The position numbers and the translations under genes are program-made. A DNA stretch of 64,000 bases from Siphonodentalium dalli (Eukaryota > Mollusca > Scaphopoda > Gadilida > Siphonodentaliidae). This document shows positions 11,101-25,400 of the stretch, piece after piece; the first letter of the stretch is position 1; each line of letters opens with the position of its first letter. The notes beneath the pieces were generated by a model, which worked only from the letters and a program-made list of their open reading frames with translations, was not told the origin of the DNA and ran no database searches. The stretch lies in contig CP136061.1 of the NCBI GenBank assembly GCA_032622095.1, forward strand, positions 3,844,001 through 3,908,000. The letters are read 5' to 3'.

Positions 11101-14100
11101 TTGCCGTATGATACCTCAATGATTATATTAATCTGTAAAAACCGCACGATATAGTGTTGCCGTATGATCCATGCAATGGTTATATTAGTCTATGCTATGT
11201 ATAAATAACACGGCAGTGTGGCCATATAGTCCCTGCAATTATTATATTAGTCTGTGGAAATCACGCGGCGGTGTAGCCGTATGCTACCTCAATGATTATA
11301 TTAATCTGTAAAAACCACGCGCTAGTGTTGCCGTATGATCCCTGCAATTATTATATTAGTCTATGGAAATCACGCGGTAATGTATCCGTATGATCCCTGT
11401 AATGATTATATTTGTCTGTTGAAATCACGCGGTAATGTATCCGTATGATCCCTGTAATGATTATATTAGTCTATGGAAATCACGCGGTAATGTATCCGTA
11501 TGATCCCTGTAATGATTATATTTGTCTGTTGAAATCACGCGGTAATGTATCCGTATGATCCCTGTAATGATTATATTAATCTGTTGAAATCACGCGGTAA
11601 TGTATCCGTATGATCCCTGTAATGATTATATTAGTCTGTGGAAATCACGCGGTAATGTATCCGTATGATCCCTGCAATAATTATATTAGTCTGTGCTATA
11701 TGTGGAAATCACACGGTAGTGTAGCCGTATGATCCATGCAATGATTATATTAGTCTGTGCTATGTGGAAATCACGCGGTACTGTAGCCGTATGATCCCTG
11801 TAATAATTATATTAGTCTGTAGACATCACGAGGTAGTGCAGACGTATGATCCCTGCAATTATTATATTAGTCTGTGCTATGTAGAAATAACGCGGTAATG
11901 TCGTATGATTCCTGACTTGTGATGTGGCATGGTGTCGAATGCCTTGGAAAAGTCTAAAATGGCAACATCGACTTTTATTTCTTGTATTGTCGAAGGAATG
12001 TCGTATGTCGTCGGTTGTTACAGCTAGCTGAGTCACACAAGAGTACTTTGATAGGAAGCCATGGTTGAACGATGTTAGAGTTTCGTGCTCATTTAGATGG
12101 TTAATTATATGACTGTATATGATATGTTCCAAGATCTTGTATGGAACGGAGGTCAGCGATATATGGGGCGATAGTTTTCCGCCTTATGTGTATCTCCGTT
12201 ATAGTAGATGCTGAATAAGTTAGCTAGTTTTCCGCCTTATGTGTATCTCCTTTATAGTAGATGCTGGATAAGTTAGCTAGTTTTCCGCCTTATGTGTATC
12301 TCCTTTCTAGTATATGCTGGATAAGTTAGCTAGTTTTCCGCCTTATGTGTATCTCCTTTCTAGTAGATGCTGGATAAGTTAGCTAGTTTTCACCCTTATG
12401 TGTATCTCCTTTATATTAGATGTTGGATAAGTTAGCTAGTTTTCCGCCTTATGTGCATCTCCTTTATATTAGATGTTGGATAAGTTAGCTAGTTTTCCGC
12501 CTTATGTGTATCTCCTTTATATTAGATGCTGGATAAGTTAGCTAGTTTTCCGCCTTATGTGTATGTGTATCTCCTTTATAGTAGATGCTGGATATGTTAG
12601 CTGATCTCCAGTCTAGGGGTAGTGTATCGGTTTTCAGTTAGGTTGTTGAATATTGGATTAGGGGTTAGGAATTAGCATGCTCAGTTGCACATTCTTTTTA
12701 TAACTCGGTTAGGCATATTTTCAGGCCCTGGATCTTGTGTGGTTTTTTGGTAGTAGTCTATCTACCTCTTTCTTTCTCATGATTATGTTTTCTATATTAG
12801 CCGTGGCTTTGGTCTTCAGTGATTGAATTTCTTCTCCGATGGCTCATCGGTGATGACTGATTTTAACTGTTGTAATATCGACTCATTCTTTTTTTCTTGA
12901 CGTAGCTCCAGAAGGGTTTGCTTTATTTTTGTTTAAGCCTTCGGTGTTGTTTTTGTGTGTGTCTCTCCACTCTTCCTGTCTGGTTGTCTATTTACATTCC
13001 TTCTGTATTAATTTATAATATGTCCATTGTCCTGTCATCTTGGCCCGGTTGTAAACTCGCGGCTTCTTCCTCAGCATATGTTTAACTGGGTGGTTAATCC
13101 ACGGTTGGTCTATGTCGTGTGCTTCGGTATTTGATGGTGTTTGTTTTAAGTCAGTTTTATGGCGTCCCAATTGCTTTATTGAAGTTGTAGCATTTCCGTG
13201 GTATTACTGGTTGGTATTGCGGTTTGGTTTCCATGTCTGTCCCCACGATGTTGTGATCCGAGATGCCAGATATTGTGTCGACAGTCATCACTAATGACAA
13301 GGTTGCTCTTCTCTCCGTAGGTTTCATTTGCATTTGAGAGAGATGTTGTTCTGGTGTTTGTGATGTCGACAAAGTTGTTGTACTTCGGTGTCATTGGCAC
13401 TTCTGCTGACGTTTAGTGTTTCCCAATTAATGGATGGGCAATTCAAATCACCCGTAAATAGGATGTTCTTATTCTTGGGGGATCGTATTCAGTAACTCCT
13501 ATAGTTTGTTCATGTCGTGGAGGATTATGTGTGCCATGTAGAAATTTCCAGCATGTCTGTCCGTTTGTGCATTTTTATTTTAACCCACTCTAGTTCGCAA
13601 TCTGGGATCTTTTTCATGGATGTTAAAGAGATTTGAGTCATTTGTACTGGTATCTGATGCCTCTCTCTGCTTCTTGGTATGATACAGAGTGGCTTGTATA
13701 CAGCATATTCATGTGGTGTTTGGCTTGGTTATCCATGACAGTGACATTTCTAAGCATTATTTGTGGTACCAAAAGCTGCACTCATCGCAGCATATGCCGC
13801 TGGTGCTCCGGGTGACAGGGATATCACAGAATCCACATGGGTACATATCTTGTGGTTTTGCGGATGGTCCTGGTGGGGAGTGACATCTCCAGATATTAGC
13901 AAGAGGAGAAGTATGTTTTTCAGTCTTCTACATTTGGTTGGGATGGTTATTGGTCTCCGACCTGTGTGTGACATACTGGTCTGCAGCATATTGTATGTTA
14001 CTTGCTAACTGTATCGTGATTTGATTTGAGATGGCGTTTACAAAGATGATGGTAAGTTTGAGATATTGCACATACTGAAACATTGCAACAAGGGTAGCAC

Positions 14101-16434
14101 AGAAGAACCCGCACACTGACTTGTGCAATGATGCAGTCCCTGACGCAATTCTTCTATTGTTCTTCCCAGCAGTCAGTCTTTATTTGTTCGGTGATTTCCT
14201 TCAACCCGTATTCTGCTAATGTGTTGATGGGATCAATCCCGTCGGTATATAAGTTGAAGTTGTGTTAACCCATGTTCAGTAGGCAGTCCGTTTTTGTTAC
14301 AATTGAGTGTCTTTTTAGATCACTGATGAACTCTGTGGAGTGTCTTCGATTTATTATGTTGTATTCCTTTATTTTCATATTAAGGTAGTATATAGCTTTG
14401 ACCAGTTTCTTATCTTGATCTTCAAATTATGATGGGTTCTCGTGGCCCCTACTCTTGTTGAGTAAGGTGGTAGAGTTGATTGGTACGTCTAATATTGTGG
14501 TTTTATTACCGGTGTGTCTCTTGGTCACGCACGCTATTTTTTAGAGTTTGGATATTGCACTGTGGGCTGCGGAGTTGTCGTATGATGTGAGAGATGCATT
14601 TGCCATTAATTGTGTAAGGACGCAGGTCCTGAGCCATACATAGAGCCACACATAAAGCCATACCGGTCGTTCAGGCGTTTCGCTGTCAGGTTTTACCAAC
14701 ATGTGGGTGTTATTTCTTATACAGGAAGTCGTGCTGGTTTTCCTTCCTTTTTCGCACTTCCAGATGATCTGGTTTGTTCGTACTTGCAAGGGAGTTCCCT
14801 CTTCTAATATCTGCTCTTGCTGTCAGATTGCAGTACCGGTCGGTGTGTATAGTTGTGATCCTTTTGGTGGTTCAGTTTCTTTCCTAATACATTTTCTTAG
14901 TTTTCCAAGCAACATCGGTGCAAGAAAAAAGGTACTGTAAAGTAGTGAAAATAGTTTTGCCTTCACCAGGCGGCCCCGAAAAAGGTTTAAAGTGTTGTCA
15001 AACACTCCGGTAGGAGAATAATCTTGCTCAAAGTAGTACATTTTATAAATATTATATCCAAATTGACAACAAGCACCGTCAGTCTTATATATTAATTAAA
15101 TTCTGGGACTCTCGATGGCGAAATCGTTTTCACTAGTTTATCGCAGATAGTTGCTGCCCGAATCGAGAAGTTCATATTTACAATTGAGCGTAGTTCAGAC
15201 GGTGTTTTCAGATGGTCGATTTCTTTGAGATTTTGGATGATGTTAGTAGAATGCTACATTCTCCCAGTAGACATAACGCCTGGGTACTAACTTATCAGTT
15301 TCACGCAGCGAACAAGTCCATATTATGTCTTTAAATAAATGTGATATTGTGTCCTTTACGTGGGATTCTGTAAAAGTATCGCAGATCGTTGAATTAGATG
15401 ATAACTTATTTCTGAAACGCCGAGATGTTAGAAAAGGCGTCATGTCACTCGCGCATACCATCCAGGCTGTTGTCAATTCCCTGGATCTACATGTTCGTAT
15501 CGTTAACTAGTGACTTACGTTCCGTTTAACATCCACTTCAATTTGGAACCTACGTCTCTGGGCAGGTCAGACCAGCTGGTAGAATTCAGCCTCTCCGGTG
15601 TAAACCATGACATACGATTGGCGCCAACGGTGTCAAACAACAGCCATGCCACTATATCACGCCCAGTGTACAACACGATGGCTGCCTAGGCTACAGAATT
15701 ATTACATGCGTACATTATCGGCGTAACTAGCCCGGATACGATGGTTTCCGAAATACCAGACCTGGGAATGTCAATTACTGATATTTGAATATGTAGGTTT
15801 CATAAATAAAACTAAAAGATCTCCATTTCTCGCAAAAGCTTATAGTACCTCAATAGTGCACAACTTTCGCACAATGAACTATGCACTCATAAATAATATA
15901 ACTAAAGTTTAGTCAAACTGTAACCCAACGTTTAGTCAACTGAATCCGAATAAACGTTGGGTTAGAGCTGTTAACTAAACAAGTTGGGTTAGATACAAGT
16001 AACGGACCATTGGGTTATGGTAAACCAACTTTGTAACCAAACGTTAGGTTAAATTAATAAAACATTGGGTTTGAAGTAACTCAACATGGGGTTAGAGAAA
16101 ACATATGTCAATACATAACTATATTTCATCTCAATGAATGAGTTTTTACCATATTATCTGAGATTCTGATCATTTATTAAGGTTTCTCAAAAATAATTCC
16201 AATGAATGGATTCATTTCGGATCTTAAAATCTTAATAGAGAGCTATTGAATTAAACATGACTTCGAACCTAGTATGTAATATGAAAGTCCGAAACGAGGT
16301 ATTACTTTTACACGGAAAAACAATTCCGATAAAATTTGATAAATGAAACATACGAATGTCTTTCTATACAAAAAATAATATTTGACTAACAACAAAATCA
16401 CACTCCTTACTTGCACGCTCATATATCTATCTCT

Positions 16435-16465
<31 letters not shown>

Positions 16466-19400
16466 CCTCTCTCTCATATGTATGTTCCTTATAACCGTCT
16501 ACATTTCTGCACCGATTGCGATTAAATTTGGCAAGAATATATATTTCGGCATTCCTGGTAACATGGTCTGGGGTCCCGTCTCTCTCATGTGTTGATGTTA
16601 TGACGTCAAATTCCGACCAGTCGATGTTACCTAGAGGGCCGAAATACACGGCCATATCAAATTTCAGTGATCCGCAGAGTATTTTGTAGCCAAACGTTAG
16701 GTTAAATTAATAAAACATTGGGTTTGAAGTAACTCAACATGGGGTTAGAGAAAACATATGTCAATACATAACTATATTTCATCTCAATGAATGAGTTTTT
16801 ACCATATAATCTGAGATTCTGATCATTTATTAAGGTTTCTCAAAAATAATTCCAATGAATGGATTCATTTCGGATCTTAAAATCTTAATAGAGAGATATT
16901 GAATTAAACCTGACTTCGAACCTAGTATGTAATATGAAAGTCCGAAACGAGGTATTACTTTTACACGGATAAACAATTCCGATAAAATTTGATAAATGAA
17001 ACATACGAATGTCTTTCTATACAAAAAATAATATTTGACTAACAACAAAATCACACTCCTTACTTGCACGCTCATATATCTATCTCTCCCTCCCCTCTCT
17101 CTCTCTATCTCTCTCTCTCTCTCTCACTCGTACATATGGTAAATCGTGAATTGGTTTATTCGTGCTATTTTGAGTCCACAATGGTACTAAACTGACTTAA
17201 TTTCAGTTGCCCATTATGCGCCTAAATCAAATATATTATATGTCAATAGCGTGCTCATTCCACATAATAATGCAATGATTATGTGATGTCTGGCGTGGTG
17301 TCGATAGATATCGATAAAATGTGGACATCTCCGGGAATCAGGTCAAGTAAGTTTGCATCTACTTGTTCGACATCCACATTTTTGGAGCAAGAATTGATGT
17401 TATGGAGATTGGAGGCTGTTCATGCAGGAGGATTTTCTGTTCAGCAATACACATGGTCTGTGTATCATGTGACTCTTCATGATAGTGAAATGTTCCTTGT
17501 ATTTTTTTTTCAGGTCTGGCAATTCTGCGGATATAATAAGATCTATCCTGTCAGCATGTAATCTGGCTTTCAAACAAACTAATAGATGCGCGTGAGCCAA
17601 GCACCGCTTCTGCCATTCTATGTTATAAAGAATGGATCTGAAAAATTCTGATTGGACCGAATGTATAACAAAATTTATATTATTTTTTACAATTGCTAAA
17701 AAAAAAGTAAGAAAAAAGTTAACATATTATAAAACAAAATTGATAAAGAATGTAAGAAATATAATAAAAAAAATGAAAATAAATGTTAAAGAATGTAAGG
17801 AAAAATGATAAAAATTGATAAAGAATGTAAAAAAAATTATAAAAATTATAAAATTGTTAAAGAATATAAGACAAAATGATAAAAATAAATGTTATAGAAT
17901 GTAAGAAAAGTTTTTTAAAAATTGATAAAAATTGTTAACGAATGTAAGACAAATGATAAAAAAAAAATGATTAAAAAAATGATACAACTTGTTAAAGAAT
18001 GTAAGATAAATTTATAACAAATGAGAAACAATTGTTAGGCCAATGCATTCTCTTATATATGCGAGGCGACCTCGCATGGTCATTAATGTTGCGACACTGC
18101 AGCTCCCGTCATGAAAGGGTTAACACCGCATCTCTGATGTGTGCATAATTGTCTACACGGAGCCTTTTCTGGTTCAGGTGTATGTAGAGTAGGCGCTCAG
18201 ATTCAACTTTTGCATACATGTCTACGATATATTGATCTCTTTCTGGGTCGGTTCGAGCAATGCTGATGTGATATCCATACTGAAGGGCATCATACGACCT
18301 ATGTGTCTCCGATATTCTGGTCAATGTGTCGTCTGTTCTTTTTAAGAGGATATCCCGCTTGTCACATCGCTGTTTTACATAATGTGAATTAAACCTTCTG
18401 GCATGCATATTCATTGACTGGTGTTTTTTCAGCCGTAATCACTATCCGTTCATACTCTGTGGTAATACTATTTTGGAGGCGTATTTGAAAGAATTCACCA
18501 GGGTATTTATCTCGTGCATGAGCGCTTGCAATTGCTGAATTGTTACTGTGTTCAGACCCGGTATGACTGCATCTATGGTCACACTCACTATCTGTGCTGC
18601 TCATGAAATAAATCTGCCAAGAATTCGGTTCGGAGCTATCAAGAGGGCAGAGCGATCCAATACGACGAAAGACCCGTCCTTGTGTCCAACACGTTGATGC
18701 CCCGCCCGACGACTTGCATTTCTTGAACGCCAAAATAAAGTCATCTGGCAGCAGGAATTGTATTTGCAGATGTTGTCGGTGAAATCTTTGTCTCGTTCCA
18801 AGAGTGATTTGAGTGGTTCTGGTGTTTTTTGAATTTGAGGCAGTTTTACTTGCCACTGGAACAACAAAGGCCATCTGGCTTTCCTATAAATTTGAGGGCT
18901 TTGCAATAATGACACTCACGATCCATTTGTCCAATTGAGAGTAACGTACTTGTTTCATAGTCAGTGCCAGGATTATAACTGATGGTGGTATTATCGCAGT
19001 CGTTCTGGCGTTGTCGGACTATAGATGAGTGTGCTGTTTTGAGCCAGTCTTTCTTCGTGTTGCTCAGAAGTTTCTTCAGCACGAATGCTTGTCGTTCGTT
19101 CCATTTGCCTTGTTTGCGGGAATGCTGTCCTTCCTCCGTCTCTTGACTTAATGCTCTCTCCGACCGCTCTCGTTGGGAATGTTGCTCATCCGTCTCGACT
19201 CAATGCTTTGGTTGCCGGAATTCTGTTCTTCGTCCGCCTCTTTACTTAATGTTCTCGCCGATCGCTCTCTTTGTCTTGCTGTCCTGGAATTCTGTTCCGT
19301 TCATTCTCGTCGAATAAAGTAAACTGAACTGGAACGCAAACTGCGTCGTTGTTGCTCTTCGACAGCTTGTATGTCTCGTGCATGTTGGGAAGGTAGCCCG

Positions 19401-22400
19401 AAGCCTACCCAGTCGATGGTCTGCATCGTCGCTTGATTCACGGGCTCTACATGCTCGCACTTCTCTTCAGTTTTGAGAAATTTGGATACGGCTGTCTGCT
19501 TAAAAATGAAGTTACCTTAGCAACAGTATGTGATTTCTGATAATTCTGGAAAATGATCATATATGAACTATTTTAGTGATAACGGTGGACTTATTGGTGG
19601 ATACAGTTATATAACATTATTTTATACGACGAGCCGTCAGTAGTGATCTCAAGGTTAAAGCTCACTGTGAAAGGTCAAGTTCGTTGAATAAAAATTGTTT
19701 TAATCACTTCATGTCATATTTTTGTCTTTATGAGGAACCTTACTCAATATTGCATCGTATTGATATTTAGTTACATTATGGAGACCATACACTATATGAT
19801 TATTACTTGTGTGAGAGATTTTACGAAATATGTGACCTGGTACTAAAATGAGAATTGCTCTTCCAATAAACGGCCACAACATTAGTGGGGGAATCGGATA
19901 GAGGCAATTTTATAATAAAAGCATCACAGTTGGCACACATGTATATCACATGATTATAAGTCATTTTTGTGTATGATCCGAAGCTTGAAGTTGTACACCG
20001 TTGCCATGACAACCATTTTTATGAAACACACGAATTTCACCAAACTCAACCCATTATGCATTGATAACGCCCAGTAACCTCACGGAAAACTGTTCATTGT
20101 GTATCTAATTATATTGGACATGTATCAGACCATATACTTGTTATAAAATATACATTTTATGTTTGGGTAGATTCAAAAAGCTATCCCCAACAGTATGGTA
20201 ACAGGACGCACGTACACCAATAATAATATATATTTAACAAGGCTGAGAATCGCAGATGGCTTTCGTCGAGTGTTTCTGGTCTAACAGTGAATTTGACAGA
20301 ATTTTTTTTAAATTGTGATTTATTTTCGAGATTGTTGTGGGGCAGGGATCTGTTCAGTTGACATGCTTTAAAGTTATCGCCCTAGATTGCTAAAGTACAA
20401 AATTAGGTAACTCAGGTAAAATATCTGCTTTGCGAAATCGATTGAGATATTGCTATGAAAAATCCATTTATCAACATTGTATCAAATCGGTCGACGTTTG
20501 TTCAAGATATCACGATAACGAAATTACAATTTAAAACAAAAATAGAAATAAGTCTTACTCTGGGCCATAGTTTATGTGTGTAGCTGCCGCATACAGTCGC
20601 AAACCCACATACCATAACTTGTAAAAAATATTGAGATATAAGCCCGCCCACCCGCCCGCACGCACGGTCGTTTGCCCACCGCCGCCCTCCGAAAGGTATA
20701 TTGTTTTGAATAAAAATTCGACTGACTAAAAATTGGGAAATGATGGTTGAGCACCGTTTCAATAGAACACAAAAAGCATATATAAGGCAGACGTGGGGAG
20801 GGATTGAGGTAACAGAGAGTGAAATTCAAGTTAATATAGTTGGAGAATAAGAGCGGGAAGGAAAAGATGTTTCTTAGACCATGCTTCACTATCTGCATGT
20901 GGTGGTTTGATTGTATTATGCAATTATTCTTTATACTCTAAGGAATGTAATATGTTAACCTACATGTAGTTACATTTGTTGCCAGTCTTCTCTTAATGTC
21001 TGTTCTCATTTCATATTCAGTGATTGTGATATGTGAAACTCAATGTTGCTGATCTCTCATGATCCAGAAAAAAATCCTTTAGTTAAAATGTATTGCTGCT
21101 CTGATTTCAGCAAAACATGCGTCTATATCTTAGTGCACTGTATTGTATCAAACAACCATTATCATGCAATGGAATGACCCATCCAAATATTGCAATCCGT
21201 GTGTGTGGGTTTATCATCGAAAATCATCGGATGGTGGGCATGTCAGTCCCATATATGAATTTTGTCTCGGAGAGATCAACATGAAGTTATCGACACGTAT
21301 AACAGCACTGTGGTTCCCCGTCTGCATTTATATCGCCATCACATCTGTAACTGGCTGAACCACTGTGGTTCCCCGTCTTCATTTATATCGCCATCACATC
21401 TGTAACTGGCTGAACCACTGTGGTTCCCCGTCTGCATTTATATCGCCATCACATCTGTAACTGGCTGAACCACTGTGGTTCCCCGTCTTCATTTATATCG
21501 CCATCACATCTGTAACTGGCTGAACCAGTTTATATCGCCATCACATCTGTAACTGGCTGAACCAGTTTATATCGCCATCACATCTGTAACTGGCTGAACC
21601 AGTTTATATCGCCATCACATCTGTAACTGGCTGAACCAGTTTATATCGCCATCACATCTGTAACTGGCTGAACCAGTTTATATCGCCATCACATCTGTAA
21701 CTGGCTGAACCAGTTTATATCGCCATCACATCTGTAACTGGCTGAACCAGTTTATATCGCCATCACATCTGTAACTGGCTGAACCAGTTTATATCGCCAT
21801 CACATCTGTAACTGGCTGAACCAGTTTATATCGCCATCACATCTGTAACTGGCTGAACCAGTTTATATCGCCATCACATCTGTAACTGGCTGAACCAGTT
21901 TATATCGCCATCACATCTGTAACTGGCTGAACCAGTTTATATCGCCATCACATCTGTAACTGGCTGAACCAGTTTATATCGCCATCACATCTGTAACTGG
22001 CTGAACCAGTTTATATCGCCATCACATCTGTAACTGGCTGAACCAGTTTATATCGCCATCACATCTGTAACTGGCTGAACCAGTTTATATCGCCATCACA
22101 TCTGTAACTGGCTGAACCAGTTTATATCGCCATCACATCTGTAACTGGCTGAACCAGTTTATATCGCCATCACATCTGTAACTGGCTGAACCAGTTTATA
22201 TCGCCATCACATCTGTAACTGGCTGAACCAGTTTATATCGCCATCACATCTGTAACTGGCTGAACCAGTTTATATCGCCATCACATCTGTAACTGGCTGA
22301 ACCAGTTTATATCGCCATCACATCTGTAACTGGCTGAACCAGTTTATATCGCCATCACATCTGTAACTGGCTGAACCAGTTTATATCGCCATCACATCTG

Positions 22401-25400
22401 TAACTGGCTGAACCAGTTTATATCGCCATCACATCTGTAACTGGCTGAACCAGTTTATATCGCCATCACATCTGTAACTGGCTGAACCAGTTTATATCGC
22501 CATCACATCTGTAACTGGCTGAACCAGTTTATATCGCCATCACATCTGTAACTGGCTGAACCAGTTTATATCGCCATCACATCTGTAACTGGCTGAACCA
22601 GTTTATATCGCCATCACATCTGTAACTGGCTGAACCAGTTTATATCGCCATCACATCTGTAACTGGCTGAACCAGTTTATATCGCCATCACATCTGTAAC
22701 TGGCTGAACCAGTTTATATCGCCATCACATCTGTAACTGGCTGAACCAGTTTATATCGCCATCACATCTGTAACTGGCTGAACCAGTTTATATCGCCATC
22801 ACATCTGTAACTGGCTGAACCAGTTTATATCGCCATCACATCTGTAACTGGCTGAACCAGTTTATATCGCCATCACATCTGTAACTGGCTGAACCAGTTT
22901 ATATCGCCATCACATCTGTAACTGGCTGAACCAGTTTATATCGCCATCACATCTGTAACTGGCTGAACCAGTTTATATCGCCATCACATCTGTAACTGGC
23001 TGAACCAGTTTATATCGCCATCACATCTGTAACTGGCTGAACCAGTTTATATCGCCATCACATCTGTAACTGGCTGAACCAGTTTATATCGCCATCACAT
23101 CTGTAACTGGCTGAACCAGTTTATATCGCCATCACATCTGTAACTGGCTGAACCAGTTTATATCGCCATCACATCTGTAACTGGCTGAACCAGTTTATAT
23201 CGCCATCACATCTGTAACTGGCTGAACCAGTTTATATCGCCATCACATCTGTAACTGGCTGAACCAGTTTATATCGCCATCACATCTGTAACTGGCTGAA
23301 CCAGTTTATATCGCCATCACATCTGTAACTGGCTGAACCAGTTTATATCGCCATCACATCTGTAACTGGCTGAACCAGTTTATATCGCCATCACATCTGT
23401 AACTGGCTGAACCAGTTTATATCGCCATCACATCTGTAACTGGCTGAACCAGTTTATATCGCCATCACATCTGTAACTGGCTGAACCAGTTTATATCGCC
23501 ATCACATCTGTAACTGGCTGAACCAGTTTATATCGCCATCACATCTGTAACTGGCTGAACCAGTTTATATCGCCATCACATCTGTAACTGGCTGAACCAG
23601 TTTATATCGCCATCACATCTGTAACTGGCTGAACCAGTTTATATCGCCATCACATCTGTAACTGGCTGAACCAGTTTATATCGCCATCACATCTGTAACT
23701 GGCTGAACCAGTTTTCGTTGTTTTCAAAAAAAGAAAACACGTTCAATACTAAGTCCCCGGAAAACTGCTAATTTCTGAAGTCATATATAACAATCCTACC
23801 CCAACATCGTGAATAACCGTTAACGGCTACTCTTTTGGTGGCGATCAGTGATAATGCCATACTGAACACAAAGTACGTAGCGCTGCTGGTGAGGCATCCT
23901 CGCGAGTGAGAGTTTAATCTGATCAACTGACCATCAACAGTGCCTTTGCCGATAGTCCACAGTTATTAATGTGGGGGCAAGTGCATATCTTGTATACTTG
24001 TTAGTAGAAGCAAGCCACTATGATTTTCATAACCTATCCAGTTTGGAGGGATTTTAAAGACTCTATTCCAATGTTAATCCAACCGGAAGTAGAACAGGAT
24101 GAGAGGTGAAAACGGCATGTAAATCACCCTCACTCAACCTTCAAAACGAAAATCTCTAAACAACCCACAATGTCTTTCTTGAGCACATCTGCTGTTTCGA
24201 CTGAACCAGTAAACTGCTAATTTCTGAAGTTGTCATATATAACAATCCTACGCCAACACAAATCTAAACATCGACTGAAACCACACCCGTGCGTACATGA
24301 AGACATAACTACCAGCGATAACACTCGGTACCCAACCAACCCTCATAGTCATACCACCAACAGTCTGGCCTCGGCTGCGTCCTCATCCATCCTCATCTGG
24401 GCATCACAACACAATCAGGTCAACGGGTTCTGAGACTCACACATGAGTGTAAGGCGGGCATTGCACCACCGAGAGTTGGGGAGCCCCGACCGACCTTAAG
24501 TCAACCGGTCGGCATTGCACACCCTTCCTAGAGTTGAGCCCGTAGTATAAGCCCGGAATACAACAGACTAAGGCAACGGAGTTCAAGCATGCACCAACTT
24601 GGACACTAGTTTACAACAAACCACTAAATAAAAAGATATCAACTAAGTTAAACAAACAGAACTCGTACTACAATCAAGGTAAGTCTTCTCGCTGGTCCGC
24701 TTTTGGAACGGGGGGGGGCTTTGCTTCCTGCCAGGGTGGCATGTAACCCATACTCCACAAGCAAGCATCAATGACTAGAAAACACTCACAACCAAACTCA
24801 ACAAACGCTCTTCAGCGGCACTATATCACTCAACCGTGGGTTGTAGGAGAGGGCTTACAGCCCTTTCAAATCTTCCCGGGGGGATCTTCCCAAACCCAAA
24901 CTCCAAACTCAGGCGTGACAATTGTGTCATCAAGACAAAAACATTGGAGGCCAATCTTCGATTTTGTATTAGTCATGCCTCAGTATGGGGTGGACGGGTA
25001 GCAAGTGACACGTTACCGGCTTCTGTTTAAACCGCGATCAGTGGTAATGTCATACTTATCACGCAGTACGTAGCGCTGTTGGTGATGCATCCTCGTGAGT
25101 GAGAGTTTAGTCTGAACAAAAGACCATAGGCATTGCCTTTGTCGACAGTCCACAGTTTTCGCCAGTATAACAAGTCCAGACAGACTGAAGCAATTACTGG
25201 TACGCTATAATTTTTGCTCTATAAAGTGCACGCATCAATCGGACTACGTTCATAACCAATTGTTCTGATATAAGCGTACACAGAGGATAAAGTATCTAAT
25301 ATTTTTTGATTGGGAACATGTACCAAAAATCATCAAATGATCGACCGAGACAAGTGTTTACTTTCGCGAGTGGGTTGACAGGAGCCGAAATAAACATATG

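Noticed and set aside
7963-11914. CRISPR array
   Set aside because: Units are head-to-tail with no unique spacers, the genome is eukaryotic and no cas genes exist. The same holds for the 37-bp and 33-bp arrays.
11812-12132. A 106-residue RT-like protein as an intact gene
   Set aside because: The frame starts as RT but shifts out before motif A and runs into the satellite; the correct frame gives the DFSKAFD motif. It is retrotransposon debris.
18389-18874. A 161-residue host gene on the minus strand
   Set aside because: The pieces match Helitron replicase in two frames, so this is a frameshifted mobile-element remnant.
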